Shown here: piece by piece, positions 1 to 7,403 of the stretch
Numbering within the stretch: the first letter of the stretch is position 1
Layout of the letters: each line of letters starts with the position of its first letter
NCBI GenBank assembly: GCA_937944945.1
Contig: CALEBD010000311.1
Location: 1 to 10,045, forward strand
Length of the DNA: 10,045 bases
Direction of reading: 5' to 3'
Source: an uncultured Clostridium sp.
GTDB taxonomy: Bacteria; Bacillota; Clostridia; Peptostreptococcales; Peptostreptococcaceae
The notes under the pieces: model-generated
Seen by the model: the letters and a program-made list of their open reading frames with translations, nothing else
The model's database searches: none
Told to the model about the DNA's origin: nothing
Made by a program: the position numbers and the translations under genes

Positions 1-112
1 CATAAATTACTACATCTGCATTTGATAGTAATTTATATCCTTTTAATGTTATTAATTCTTTATCCCCAGGACCTGCCCCTACAAAATGTACTTTATTAAT
101 GTTAGTATTCAT
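1..112 (-). CDS. cbiF: Cobalt-precorrin-4 C11-methyltransferase CbiF, N-terminal part (runs off the window)
   Basis: Only the first 37 codons are present. They begin at the ATG at 112-110 and read MNTNINKVHFVGAGPGD, then a helix-like stretch ending NADVVIY. The VGAGPGD segment (residues 11-17) is the N-terminal glycine-rich loop shared by SAM-dependent tetrapyrrole methyltransferases, and its wording with the following ELITLKGYKLL fits CbiF/CobM best. CbiF transfers a methyl group from SAM to C11 of cobalt-precorrin-4 in the cytoplasm. The start lies inside the end of cbiT (11-base overlap), so translation is probably coupled. A GGAG lies at 128-125, about 12 bases upstream, slightly farther than ideal. 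Another methyltransferase of this family (CbiL, CbiH) is possible from so short a piece, but the order cbiD-cbiE-cbiT-cbiF supports CbiF. Confidence 0.85.
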   Translation of the reverse strand, partial: MNTNINKVHFVGAGPGDKELITLKGYKLLSNADVVIY

Positions 113-683
113 TATCTTCTTCTACTCCTTTTTCGCATGAAATTATATATATTGGATTGTGAGGTTTAAAATATTCCCCTGTTCCTAACTTTTCAAGTTT
201 TGCAACATTTAAAACTGTAACATCAATATTTTTAAACCCTTTTTCTTTTACTAATCTCAACATTTCATAAAATGTATCTATTATTATAAAGTTTGCTACA
301 AGTCTTCCTCCATCAACTAGTAAGTCTTTAGACCAATCTATAATTTCTTCTAATTTTTTACCAGTTCCACCAAGGAAAATTGCATCTGCTTTTATATCTT
401 TATCTAATTCTACAGGTGCATAAGCTTTTATTATTTCTACATTATCTAAATTGAACTTTTCTTTATTTTGTTTTACTAAATCAATTGCATCATCATTACG
501 TTCAATAGCTATAACTTTTAAATTTGGATAGCTATATCCTGCTTCAATCGATACACTTCCTGTTCCTGCACCTACATCAATAAAAGTTTTTGCATTTAAT
601 AACTCTAGTTTATTTAGAGAAATAGCTCTAACTTCTTCTTTTGTTATAGGAACTTTTCCTGTTATAAAATCTTTATTCTTCAT
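102..683 (-). CDS. cbiT: Cobalt-precorrin-6B C15-methyltransferase (decarboxylating) CbiT
   Basis: A 193-residue class I SAM-dependent methyltransferase. In the anaerobic B12 route CbiT methylates C15 of cobalt-precorrin-6B and removes the C12 acetate carboxyl, giving cobalt-precorrin-7. The N-terminus has the family opening FITGKVPITKEEVRA (residues 6-20). SAM motif I is FIDVGAGTGSVSIE (34-47), followed by an acidic end of strand 2 in VIAIERND. The segment AIFLGGTGKKLEEI resembles the CbiT FIGGSGG region. Length is normal for stand-alone CbiT; in aerobic organisms this activity is fused to CbiE as CobL. The ATG at 683 sits within the last codons of cbiE (11-base overlap), with only a weak GGTG-type ribosome site upstream, which suggests coupled translation. 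The stop codon overlaps the start of cbiF in the same way. Confidence 0.96.
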   Translation of the reverse strand: MKNKDFITGKVPITKEEVRAISLNKLELLNAKTFIDVGAGTGSVSIEAGYSYPNLKVIAIERNDDAIDLVKQNKEKFNLDNVEIIKAYAPVELDKDIKADAIFLGGTGKKLEEIIDWSKDLLVDGGRLVANFIIIDTFYEMLRLVKEKGFKNIDVTVLNVAKLEKLGTGEYFKPHNPIYIISCEKGVEEDNEY

Positions 684-1281
684 CTAATATCACCACTACA
701 TTCATATCAAATTTATCAACTGCTAATATAGCTTCTGGTTTTCCTATTGTTATCTTCTCATTTTCATAAGATAGATTTTCTCCTACAACAACAGTTTTTT
801 TCAGATTTCTTTTTTGTATTTCTCTACTTATCTCATGTGGTCCAATTTTACTATCAGTAACCATACATACCTTTTTATGAGAAAGTATATAATCAAAATC
901 TGGCACTTTCCCATGACTACTTGTAATATAAACATCATTCATGTCTACAAATATTCTTGAGAATATATATTGAAGAGAGCTTATCCCAGAAACTATATTT
1001 AGATGTTTGTGTTCTATGTTATTTGAAAGGTATTTTCCAATCCCATATATAGATGGATCTCCAGATGCTATAACAGAAATATTTTTATCTAAGTTATTTT
1101 GTATATATTCTAGAATTTCTTTTAGATTAGTAGATAAAACTATCTTTTCACCTTTAAAATCTTCTATTGATTCTAGATTTCTTCTTCCACCAATCACTAC
1201 ATCTGATGAGTAAATAATTTTCTCACCCAATTTAGTAATATAACCTGTGTTACCAGGACCCAAACCTATAATATTTATCAT
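673..1281 (-). CDS. cbiE: Cobalt-precorrin-7 C5-methyltransferase CbiE
   Basis: A 202-residue SAM-dependent tetrapyrrole methylase that adds the C5 methyl group to cobalt-precorrin-7 and works with CbiT. The N-terminal loop INIIGLGPGN (residues 2-11) is the family P-loop-like motif. VVIGGRRNLE (28-37) is characteristic of CbiE, where most family members have an SADVV(I/V)Y-type sequence. The central motif IASGDPSIYGIG (71-82) forms the SAM and substrate cleft. The length matches stand-alone CbiE. The start codon overlaps the cbiD stop in an ATGA arrangement (1281-1278), typical of translational coupling. The 3' end overlaps cbiT by 11 bases. Both halves of the CobL fusion are therefore present here as neighbouring separate genes. 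Confidence 0.96.
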   Translation of the reverse strand: MINIIGLGPGNTGYITKLGEKIIYSSDVVIGGRRNLESIEDFKGEKIVLSTNLKEILEYIQNNLDKNISVIASGDPSIYGIGKYLSNNIEHKHLNIVSGISSLQYIFSRIFVDMNDVYITSSHGKVPDFDYILSHKKVCMVTDSKIGPHEISREIQKRNLKKTVVVGENLSYENEKITIGKPEAILAVDKFDMNVVVILDEE

Positions 1282-2429
1282 TTGAATACCTCCACTATGG
1301 ACTCTGCATTATCAGATTTTGCTAGATATGATTTGTCCATTCTAAACATATACACACCTACTTCTATATCATCATCACCTAAATGTTGTTTTACTCTATC
1401 TCTGCATTTATTACATAAGATTTCATAAACACCTGTATATTCACTATCATCTATTATTTCTACTGCACCCTCAGCTGTCACACATTTATCTATTTCTTGT
1501 AAAAATTCTAGTGGCGCTCCCATAAGTGCCAAGTTAGCAATCATAATTTCATTTCTAGCATCAGCGACTTTGCTATGCGTGTGGAATATGCCGGCAGCTA
1601 TCTTTATAAATTTACCAATATGTCCTGCCATAAGTATTTTTTTATATCCCATACGCTTGGCTTCCATAAGCATATAGCCTACAAAATTACTCATTCTAAC
1701 TACATATTTTTCATCCAAGCCAAGTTCATTTTTTATAAACTCTTCACCATGGTTTCCTGGGACTAAGATGATTTGGTCAATTCCTTGTGCTCTTTTCATT
1801 TCAAGCTCAATAGATAATGATTTTTTCCATCCTTCATCACTCATAGGTTCTACTATTCCAGAAGTACCTAAGATAGATATTCCTCCAACTATACCAAGTC
1901 TAGGATTGAATGTTTTTTTAGCAATTTCAACACCTTCTGGCGCAGATATAGTAATTTTTAGTGTTTTTGATTTATCTATATATGTGTTTAAATCTGTTCC
2001 TAATACTTTGTGGATTTCGGTTTTAATCATATTCATTGGAACTGGATTGATTGCAGATTTTCCAACCTCTACTTTCAGTCCTTTTTTTGTTACTGTTCCT
2101 ACTCCTATGCCACCTGTTACATAAATATCTTCTTCCTCATTAATTCTATCAATTATTTCTGCTTTTGCAAAAATGTCCATTTTATGAGTTGCATCGATAT
2201 CATCTCCACCATCTTTTTGAATAGAACAAATCGCATATTTTTTATTTATTTCTATATTTTCAGGCTTTAAAGTAAGATAAATTCCCTTGGGCGTATCTAT
2301 ATTAACTGACTCCAGTTTTTTTTGAGTAATTAACATATATGTTGCTGCTTTAGAGGCTGCTGCTGCACAAGATCCTGTAGTATATCCTCTTCTATATTTT
2401 TTGCCGTCTATATATACATACTCTTCCAT
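1278..2429 (-). CDS. cbiD: Cobalt-precorrin-5B C1-methyltransferase CbiD
   Basis: A 383-residue full-length CbiD. It is a marker of the anaerobic B12 pathway and methylates C1 of cobalt-precorrin-5B using SAM. Recognisable segments are RRGYTTGSCAAAASKAA (residues 13-29, the CbiD signature near the N-terminus), KDGGDDIDATH (72-82), TGGIGVGTVTKKGL (105-118) and GKSAINPVPMNMI (123-135). Near the C-terminal third are MAGHIGKFIKIAAG and the following HTHSK. CbiD is not related to the GxGxG tetrapyrrole methylases and carries none of their motifs, which agrees with what is seen here. The gene begins 8 bases after the cbiC stop with a moderate AGGTAGAG ribosome site, and its stop overlaps the cbiE start by 4 bases. 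Confidence 0.97.
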   Translation of the reverse strand: MEEYVYIDGKKYRRGYTTGSCAAAASKAATYMLITQKKLESVNIDTPKGIYLTLKPENIEINKKYAICSIQKDGGDDIDATHKMDIFAKAEIIDRINEEEDIYVTGGIGVGTVTKKGLKVEVGKSAINPVPMNMIKTEIHKVLGTDLNTYIDKSKTLKITISAPEGVEIAKKTFNPRLGIVGGISILGTSGIVEPMSDEGWKKSLSIELEMKRAQGIDQIILVPGNHGEEFIKNELGLDEKYVVRMSNFVGYMLMEAKRMGYKKILMAGHIGKFIKIAAGIFHTHSKVADARNEIMIANLALMGAPLEFLQEIDKCVTAEGAVEIIDDSEYTGVYEILCNKCRDRVKQHLGDDDIEVGVYMFRMDKSYLAKSDNAESIVEVFK

Positions 2430-2437
2430 AACTCTAC

Positions 2438-3067
2438 CTACATTGCATATAGTATTGCATTAACTATCGCAGCAGCTATATTGCTACCACCTTTTCTACC
2501 TTGTGCCACTATATGAGGTATTTCTGTTTGTTCTAATTCATATTTTGACTCAGCAGCACCAACAAATCCAACTGGTACACCTACTACTGCATCTACATTA
2601 CAACCTGATTTTTGCATTTCCATAACTTTATATAAAGCTGTTGGGGCATTTCCAAGAACAAATATCTTTCTTCCTGTATCTTGCATAGCTAATTCAACTG
2701 CTGCCATAGAACGAGTTATACCTTTTTCTTTTGCTAGCTCTCTTGTTTTTTCATCTGCAACTAAACATTTATACTCACATCCTAGTGCATTTAATCTAGT
2801 TTTATTGATTCCACTTAAAGCCATATTTGTATCTGTGTATATTGTGCATTTATTATTTAATGCATCTATTATATTTTCTACAGCAGTTTCTGATATTTTT
2901 AATATGTCTAAGTATTCAAAATCTGCACTTGTGTGTATGCAACGTTTTATAATTTTTTCTTCTATTTCATTTTTAAATTTATATCCTGGTCTTATATCAT
3001 CGATTATCCCTTGAATTATTTCAAAACTTCTTACTTCTATCATTTTTGGGTCTTTAATATATTCCAT
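2438..3067 (-). CDS. cbiC: Cobalt-precorrin-8 methylmutase CbiC
   Basis: A 209-residue cobalt-precorrin-8 methylmutase, which moves the C11 methyl to C12 to give cobyrinate. The family opening MEYIKDPKMIEVRSFEII is present. The likely catalytic histidine is H45 in KRCIHTSADFEY. GVPVGFVGAAESK (163-175) and the near-terminal GRKGGSNIAAA (190-200) line the substrate pocket in this family. The chosen ATG at 3067 has a good ribosome site (GGGAGG, about 7 bases upstream) and gives the N-terminus expected for the family, so the 28-base overlap with the end of pduX appears genuine. A second ATG nine codons in overlaps the pduX stop (ATGA) and would trim the conserved first residues, so it is less likely. 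Confidence 0.96.
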   Translation of the reverse strand: MEYIKDPKMIEVRSFEIIQGIIDDIRPGYKFKNEIEEKIIKRCIHTSADFEYLDILKISETAVENIIDALNNKCTIYTDTNMALSGINKTRLNALGCEYKCLVADEKTRELAKEKGITRSMAAVELAMQDTGRKIFVLGNAPTALYKVMEMQKSGCNVDAVVGVPVGFVGAAESKYELEQTEIPHIVAQGRKGGSNIAAAIVNAILYAM

Positions 3068-3942
3068 TCTTCTTCCTCCCTGGATTGTCCATCAATAATG
3101 TCTGATGTATATATTTTTTTATAGTGTCGAGATATTTCACTATCTCTCAAATATTGTATTATTCTTTTATCATCCATTTCTTTATGCATTAGAACTCCAA
3201 TAACAGTTCCGCTATGGGCAATATTTACCCCATAACACCCAAATCTATCGGAAATTTCTATAATCTCTTTTAAAAATGGTTTTTTGTGTATGTTTTCATT
3301 TGCCAAACCACTATATGTGCATGCTCTTCCAATTAAATCAAGATCGTTTTTTAATAGACCTTCATCTAATAAATCAAAAGATGTTTTTATTATTTCTTTA
3401 TTTTGCATCTTATAAGATTTGTAATCTGGCATAGTTCTAATTAGTTTTGTATTTAAAATATCATCAGGCTCCAATATAACTACCTTTGTATCATTTATTC
3501 CACCTAGATATTTTTTTACATCTGCTGTAAGTGGATTAAATATACTATGTTGATTGAGTAGTAGAGAATCAGTCGCTTCTATTTTTACGGCTAATTTGGA
3601 GATTTCCTCTCCGGTTAAGGTTTTATTCAACATAGATAATGTAGCTTTTATTGTAGCTCCAATATCAGCGGTAGAACTAGCCATTCCCTTTCCAATAGGT
3701 ATCTGACTTTTTATATTGAGTGATATATTTTTTGTATCTTCTATAGGTATATTAAATTTTTCAAAGACAAGCTCCATAGCTCGCCTTGATTTACTAGGGC
3801 CTTTGTTAATTATGTCTTTGCTTTCTTCTAAAGTTGCCACTGAAAATAAATTAATTGCATATGATGATAAATATTCTTCATTGTCTAAAATACCTTGTAC
3901 AAATTCTCCACAAGATGCTGGACATACTCCATAAAACTTCAT
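3040..3942 (-). CDS. pduX: L-threonine kinase PduX (GHMP kinase family)
   Basis: A 300-residue GHMP-superfamily kinase. The N-terminal GVCPASCGEFVQG (residues 5-17) is the PduX-type substrate loop. IPIGKGMASSTADIGA (81-96) is the glycine- and serine-rich ATP-binding motif of GHMP kinases. A late GCYGVNIAHSGTVIGVL fits the third GHMP motif. PduX phosphorylates L-threonine to L-threonine-O-3-phosphate, the substrate of CobD, and so supplies the aminopropanol arm of cobalamin. The gene lies 4 bases after cobD, matching consecutive use of the two enzymes. In Salmonella, where the gene was named, it sits in the propanediol-utilisation operon; here it is inside the B12 operon, which supports the biosynthetic role. 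Its end overlaps cbiC by 28 bases. Another small-molecule GHMP kinase is possible but unlikely in this context. Confidence 0.9.
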   Translation of the reverse strand: MKFYGVCPASCGEFVQGILDNEEYLSSYAINLFSVATLEESKDIINKGPSKSRRAMELVFEKFNIPIEDTKNISLNIKSQIPIGKGMASSTADIGATIKATLSMLNKTLTGEEISKLAVKIEATDSLLLNQHSIFNPLTADVKKYLGGINDTKVVILEPDDILNTKLIRTMPDYKSYKMQNKEIIKTSFDLLDEGLLKNDLDLIGRACTYSGLANENIHKKPFLKEIIEISDRFGCYGVNIAHSGTVIGVLMHKEMDDKRIIQYLRDSEISRHYKKIYTSDIIDGQSREEEEWNILKTQK

Positions 3943-3946
3943 ATTA

Positions 3947-5014
3947 TTATCCTAATATTTTGTTTAATGATTCGATTAAGATTTTATTATCTTTGTGACT
4001 TTTTATTGCCACTCTAACATAATTTTTATCTAATCCAATAAAGTTTGAGGCATCTCTTATAAGAATATTGTATTTTTCAAAAAGCTCTAATTTTAATAAA
4101 TTAGCTTCGTAATCTCTCAATTTTATAAGAATGAAGTTTGTATCTGTATCATAAACTTTTAATCGAGATATTTTTCTCAATTCTTCTAACATAAACTTTC
4201 TTTCGCTTATATAATAATCTTTGCTGTTTTTTATATATTCTTTATCCTTAAATAAATAATTAGATAAATTTTCAGCAAAAGAATTTATAGTCCAAGGTTC
4301 TTTGTAGTGATATATAGTTTCTATTATTTCTTCATTGCTAGTTACGCCATATCCTAATCTAAGTCCTGGCATCCCAAAGAATTTAGTTACTGCTTTTAAT
4401 ATAAATAGATTTGGTGTTTCTTTTACTCTATTTACTAAGCTATATTGTTCTTCATTTTCTACAAATTCCATAAAAGTTTCATCTACAATTAAAAGTTTAT
4501 TATTTTCAATCATCAAATCTAATAATCTATTTAAATCTTTAACTTTTCCATTTGGATTATTAGGATTACAAACAAACAAACTATCAAATTTTTCTATATT
4601 TTGTTGTATTTCATCTAAATCAATGCTAAAGTTATCTTCCTCTTTTAAATGAAAGTTTATTACTTCTAAATCATTTAATTTAGCCCCTCTACCATACTCT
4701 GAAAAAGTAGGGTTTAATATTGCTATTCTCTTTTTTATACTTTTCATAAGAAGATATATAATTTCTGTTGCTCCATTACCTGGAATTATATTTTTACTAT
4801 CTATATTTATATAATCAGAAATATTTTCTCTTAAATTTGTATAGTTTATATCTGGATAGCTTCTACTTTTTTCTAACCCTTCCAAAACATATTTTCCTAG
4901 ATTGGAAATTATATGTGGATTTACATTTGAACTAAAATCAATTATATTTTCTTCGTTTTTTCCAAACTGTTTAGCCATATTATTGACATTAGCCCCATGG
5001 CCTAAATCCTTCAT
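3947..5014 (-). CDS. cobD: L-threonine-O-3-phosphate decarboxylase CobD
   Basis: A 355-residue PLP-dependent fold type I (aspartate aminotransferase-like) decarboxylase that converts threonine phosphate to (R)-1-amino-2-propanol phosphate for CbiB. Using the start at 5014, the features are LGHGAN (4-9), DFSSNVNP (26-33), GNGATE (79-84, phosphate-side loop), FVCNPNNPNGK (147-157), VDETFMEF (177-184) and the Schiff-base lysine K211 in LKAVTKFFGMPGLRLGYG. The reading frame is open upstream to 5035, but the ATG at 5014 is preferred: it has a perfect AAGGAGG six bases upstream, and MKDLGHGANV is the usual N-terminus. There is no C-terminal metal-binding extension as in some archaeal forms. Histidinol-phosphate aminotransferases are close relatives; the HGxN opening and neighbouring pduX and cbiB decide for CobD. 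Confidence 0.94.
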   Translation of the reverse strand: MKDLGHGANVNNMAKQFGKNEENIIDFSSNVNPHIISNLGKYVLEGLEKSRSYPDINYTNLRENISDYINIDSKNIIPGNGATEIIYLLMKSIKKRIAILNPTFSEYGRGAKLNDLEVINFHLKEEDNFSIDLDEIQQNIEKFDSLFVCNPNNPNGKVKDLNRLLDLMIENNKLLIVDETFMEFVENEEQYSLVNRVKETPNLFILKAVTKFFGMPGLRLGYGVTSNEEIIETIYHYKEPWTINSFAENLSNYLFKDKEYIKNSKDYYISERKFMLEELRKISRLKVYDTDTNFILIKLRDYEANLLKLELFEKYNILIRDASNFIGLDKNYVRVAIKSHKDNKILIESLNKILG

Positions 5015-5038
5015 ATGTATCCTCCTTATAATCATTAA

Positions 5039-6028
5039 TTACATGAAAATACAATATATTATCACGTAAAATAATGTGAATACTAGCATAGAAGTTAAAG
5101 AAGTTGCGTATAAAATTTTGTTTGTTCTTGCTATATCTTGAACTTCTATTTCTCTAGTTTTATCTCCAATAGTCGGCTTATATACTGTTTCTCCAAAATA
5201 AACATTTGTACCACCTAATTGAATTCCTAATGCACCTGCAACTGCACCTTCTGAAAATGCACAGTTTGGGCTTTTATGATTTTTTCTATCTCTTATTGCT
5301 ATTTTGAAACAATTTTTATAATCATTTCTCAAGAAAAAGTTTCCTATTGTAAATAATATAACTGATATTCTCGATGGAATATAATTAGCTATATCATCAA
5401 TTTTTGCCGAAGCAAAACCAATATGAAGATATTTTTCATTTTTATATCCTACTGTTGAATCTAAAGTATTAATTGCTTTATAAGTCATTGCAAGTGGGGC
5501 TGCAAGTGATATTCCACCAACAGTTAATCCTGCACCAATAAAAGCATAAAATAACGGTGAAATTAAACCATCAACAGTATTTTCTGCAACTGTCTCTACT
5601 GTTGCTCTTATTATTTCTTTTTCACTTAAATTTTCAGTATCTCTACCTACTATATAAGATAGTTGAATTCTTGATTTTTCTATATTTCCTGTCTTTAATA
5701 CTTCATAGATCTTTTTTGCTTCATCTTTTAAGCATTTTGTAGCTAATGTTGTATAAATCACAACTGAATTAATTATAACATAAATTACCATGTTAAAACT
5801 TACCAGTTTAATAATTATGTAAGTTATTAAAAAAGTTATTCCTACAGTTATAAACCATAGAAAAAATCCACCTATTTTTAATCCTTTATCACTTTTTGCT
5901 ACTTTTCTTATAAAGTTTTCTACGACCTTTATTAATTTTCCTATATATTTAACTGGATGAGGAAATGAATAAGGGTCACCTACAATCAAGTCAGTAATAT
6001 ATCCTAAATATAATGATAGTATATTCAT
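5039..6028 (-). CDS. cbiB: Adenosylcobinamide-phosphate synthase CbiB (membrane protein)
   Basis: A 329-residue integral membrane protein that joins aminopropanol (phosphate) to adenosylcobyric acid. Signature regions are DLIVGDPYSFPHPVKYIG (residues 13-30), TVETVAENTVDGLISPLFY (143-161), APLAMTYKAINTLDS (177-191), and HKSPNCAFSEGAVAGALGIQ (251-270) followed by LGG. Hydrophobic stretches consistent with membrane helices lie around 54-72, 79-95, 158-180, 219-233 and 308-328. The gene starts one base after the cbiA stop, with an AAGGA upstream, and ends 24 bases before the cobD start. CobD, which makes the linker, is the next gene, so linker synthesis and attachment are adjacent. Length is normal for the family. 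Confidence 0.97.
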   Translation of the reverse strand: MNILSLYLGYITDLIVGDPYSFPHPVKYIGKLIKVVENFIRKVAKSDKGLKIGGFFLWFITVGITFLITYIIIKLVSFNMVIYVIINSVVIYTTLATKCLKDEAKKIYEVLKTGNIEKSRIQLSYIVGRDTENLSEKEIIRATVETVAENTVDGLISPLFYAFIGAGLTVGGISLAAPLAMTYKAINTLDSTVGYKNEKYLHIGFASAKIDDIANYIPSRISVILFTIGNFFLRNDYKNCFKIAIRDRKNHKSPNCAFSEGAVAGALGIQLGGTNVYFGETVYKPTIGDKTREIEVQDIARTNKILYATSLTSMLVFTLFYVIIYCIFM

Positions 6029-6029
6029 C

Positions 6030-7394
6030 TTATTTATTTCCTTTTTCTAAAAAGTTTGCTATACAATCTAAGTTGTTATAAAAATGAGTATGTAAATAAG
6101 TTGCTAAGGTATTTCCACTACTATACCCTCCATCCCATCTATCTACGACTACTCCATTTCTTTCTTTTGTCATTTCGTATGCACAAGGCTCCTCACTATC
6201 AAATATTGAATGATGGAACTCATGCCCTTTTATTACTTGTCCCTTTTTAGCTAAAATAGTATCTTCTTTTGCTTTCCCATTACAATATCCAAATCGTTTC
6301 AATGATGATGTCATTTTGCTCGTTCCTTTAAATATGCCGACCATATTGAACAACTCTTTATTTTGATTTTCTAGTTTTTCGCCTAAATACATAAGACCGC
6401 CACATTCTGCATATATAGGTATATTATTTTTATGAGCATCTAATATTGATTCTCTCATTGATTTATTGTCATGTAATTCTTTTGAGAATATTTCTGGGAA
6501 ACCTCCTCCTATATAAATATAATCAGCTTTTGGAACTTTCTCATCATGCATCGGACTAAAATATTTTATTTCTAATCCTAGCTTCTCTAATAATTCTATA
6601 TTTTCTCTATAGTAGAAATTAAATGCTTTATCAAATGCTATAGCTATAGATTTATTTTCTACTTTATGTTCTTTTATAAATTTATCTAAATCAAAATTGC
6701 TATCTATGTCTTGTGTTTCTGATATTTCTAATATTCTATCAACATCTATATATTTTTCGATTTCATCTGCCAAGTTATCAAATTTTTGCTTTAAAGAATC
6801 CATTTCTACACTTGGTACAAGACCTAAATGTCTAGACTCTAGTGAAAATTCTTTATTTGGTGGAAAATATCCTAAAACTTCTATGCCTGTGTATTTTTCA
6901 ATAGCACTTTTTAAGGTATTGTAATGACTTTCACTTTTTACATTATTAGTTATAACACCTTTTATATTTACATCAGTATCTAGCATTTTATATCCTAAAA
7001 CCATAGCTGCAGCAGATGCGGCCATAGCTTTTGCATTTATGACTAATATAACTGGTGCTTTTAACATTTTTGATGTATATGAACTTGTGCAATCATTTAA
7101 ATCTATTCCATATCCATCATATAATCCCATTACGCCTTCTACTACTGCTATATCAGCATCTTTAGATGCTTCTTTTACTATATACTTTATTTTTTCATCT
7201 TCAAGCATATATGAATCTAAATTTCTAGAATATCTTCCTGTTATAAAAGTATGATAAGAAGGATCTATATAATCTGGTCCAACTTTAAATGGTTGTACCT
7301 GTAGTTTTCTTTTTGTAAGTGCTTGCATTATACCTAATGAAATAGTTGTCTTACCGACACCACTATTTGTCCCTGCAATTAATATTTTCTTCAT
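6030..7394 (-). CDS. cbiA: Cobyrinate a,c-diamide synthase CbiA (glutamine-hydrolysing)
   Basis: A 454-residue ATP-dependent amidotransferase that converts the a and c acetate side chains of cobyrinate to amides. The N-terminal dethiobiotin synthetase-like domain has the P-loop GTNSGVGKTT (residues 8-17), KVGPDYIDPSYH (37-48) and VVEGVMGLYDG (84-94). The C-terminal class I glutamine amidotransferase (triad) domain has YIGGGFPE (294-301), the nucleophile C331 in YAECGGLMYLG, the KGHEFHHS segment (389-396) and a catalytic histidine in ATYLHTHF (431-438). Two starts are possible. The GTG at 7403 follows the cbiP stop directly and has AAAGGA upstream. The ATG at 7394 has AGGTGG five bases upstream and gives the usual MKKILIAGTNSG. 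The ATG is preferred; the GTG would add three residues. Confidence 0.96.
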   Translation of the reverse strand: MKKILIAGTNSGVGKTTISLGIMQALTKRKLQVQPFKVGPDYIDPSYHTFITGRYSRNLDSYMLEDEKIKYIVKEASKDADIAVVEGVMGLYDGYGIDLNDCTSSYTSKMLKAPVILVINAKAMAASAAAMVLGYKMLDTDVNIKGVITNNVKSESHYNTLKSAIEKYTGIEVLGYFPPNKEFSLESRHLGLVPSVEMDSLKQKFDNLADEIEKYIDVDRILEISETQDIDSNFDLDKFIKEHKVENKSIAIAFDKAFNFYYRENIELLEKLGLEIKYFSPMHDEKVPKADYIYIGGGFPEIFSKELHDNKSMRESILDAHKNNIPIYAECGGLMYLGEKLENQNKELFNMVGIFKGTSKMTSSLKRFGYCNGKAKEDTILAKKGQVIKGHEFHHSIFDSEEPCAYEMTKERNGVVVDRWDGGYSSGNTLATYLHTHFYNNLDCIANFLEKGNK

Positions 7395-7403
7395 CTCTAC
7401 CAC

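Noticed and set aside
673..683. cbiE and cbiT as a fused CobL-type gene broken by a frameshift
   Set aside because: Both have complete N- and C-termini of normal length, and separate overlapping cbiE and cbiT genes are the standard anaerobic-pathway arrangement.
7395..7403. GTG start for cbiA at 7403
   Set aside because: It is possible, with AAAGGA upstream, but the ATG at 7394 has its own AGGTGG site at good spacing and gives the usual family N-terminus. I kept the ATG and recorded the alternative.
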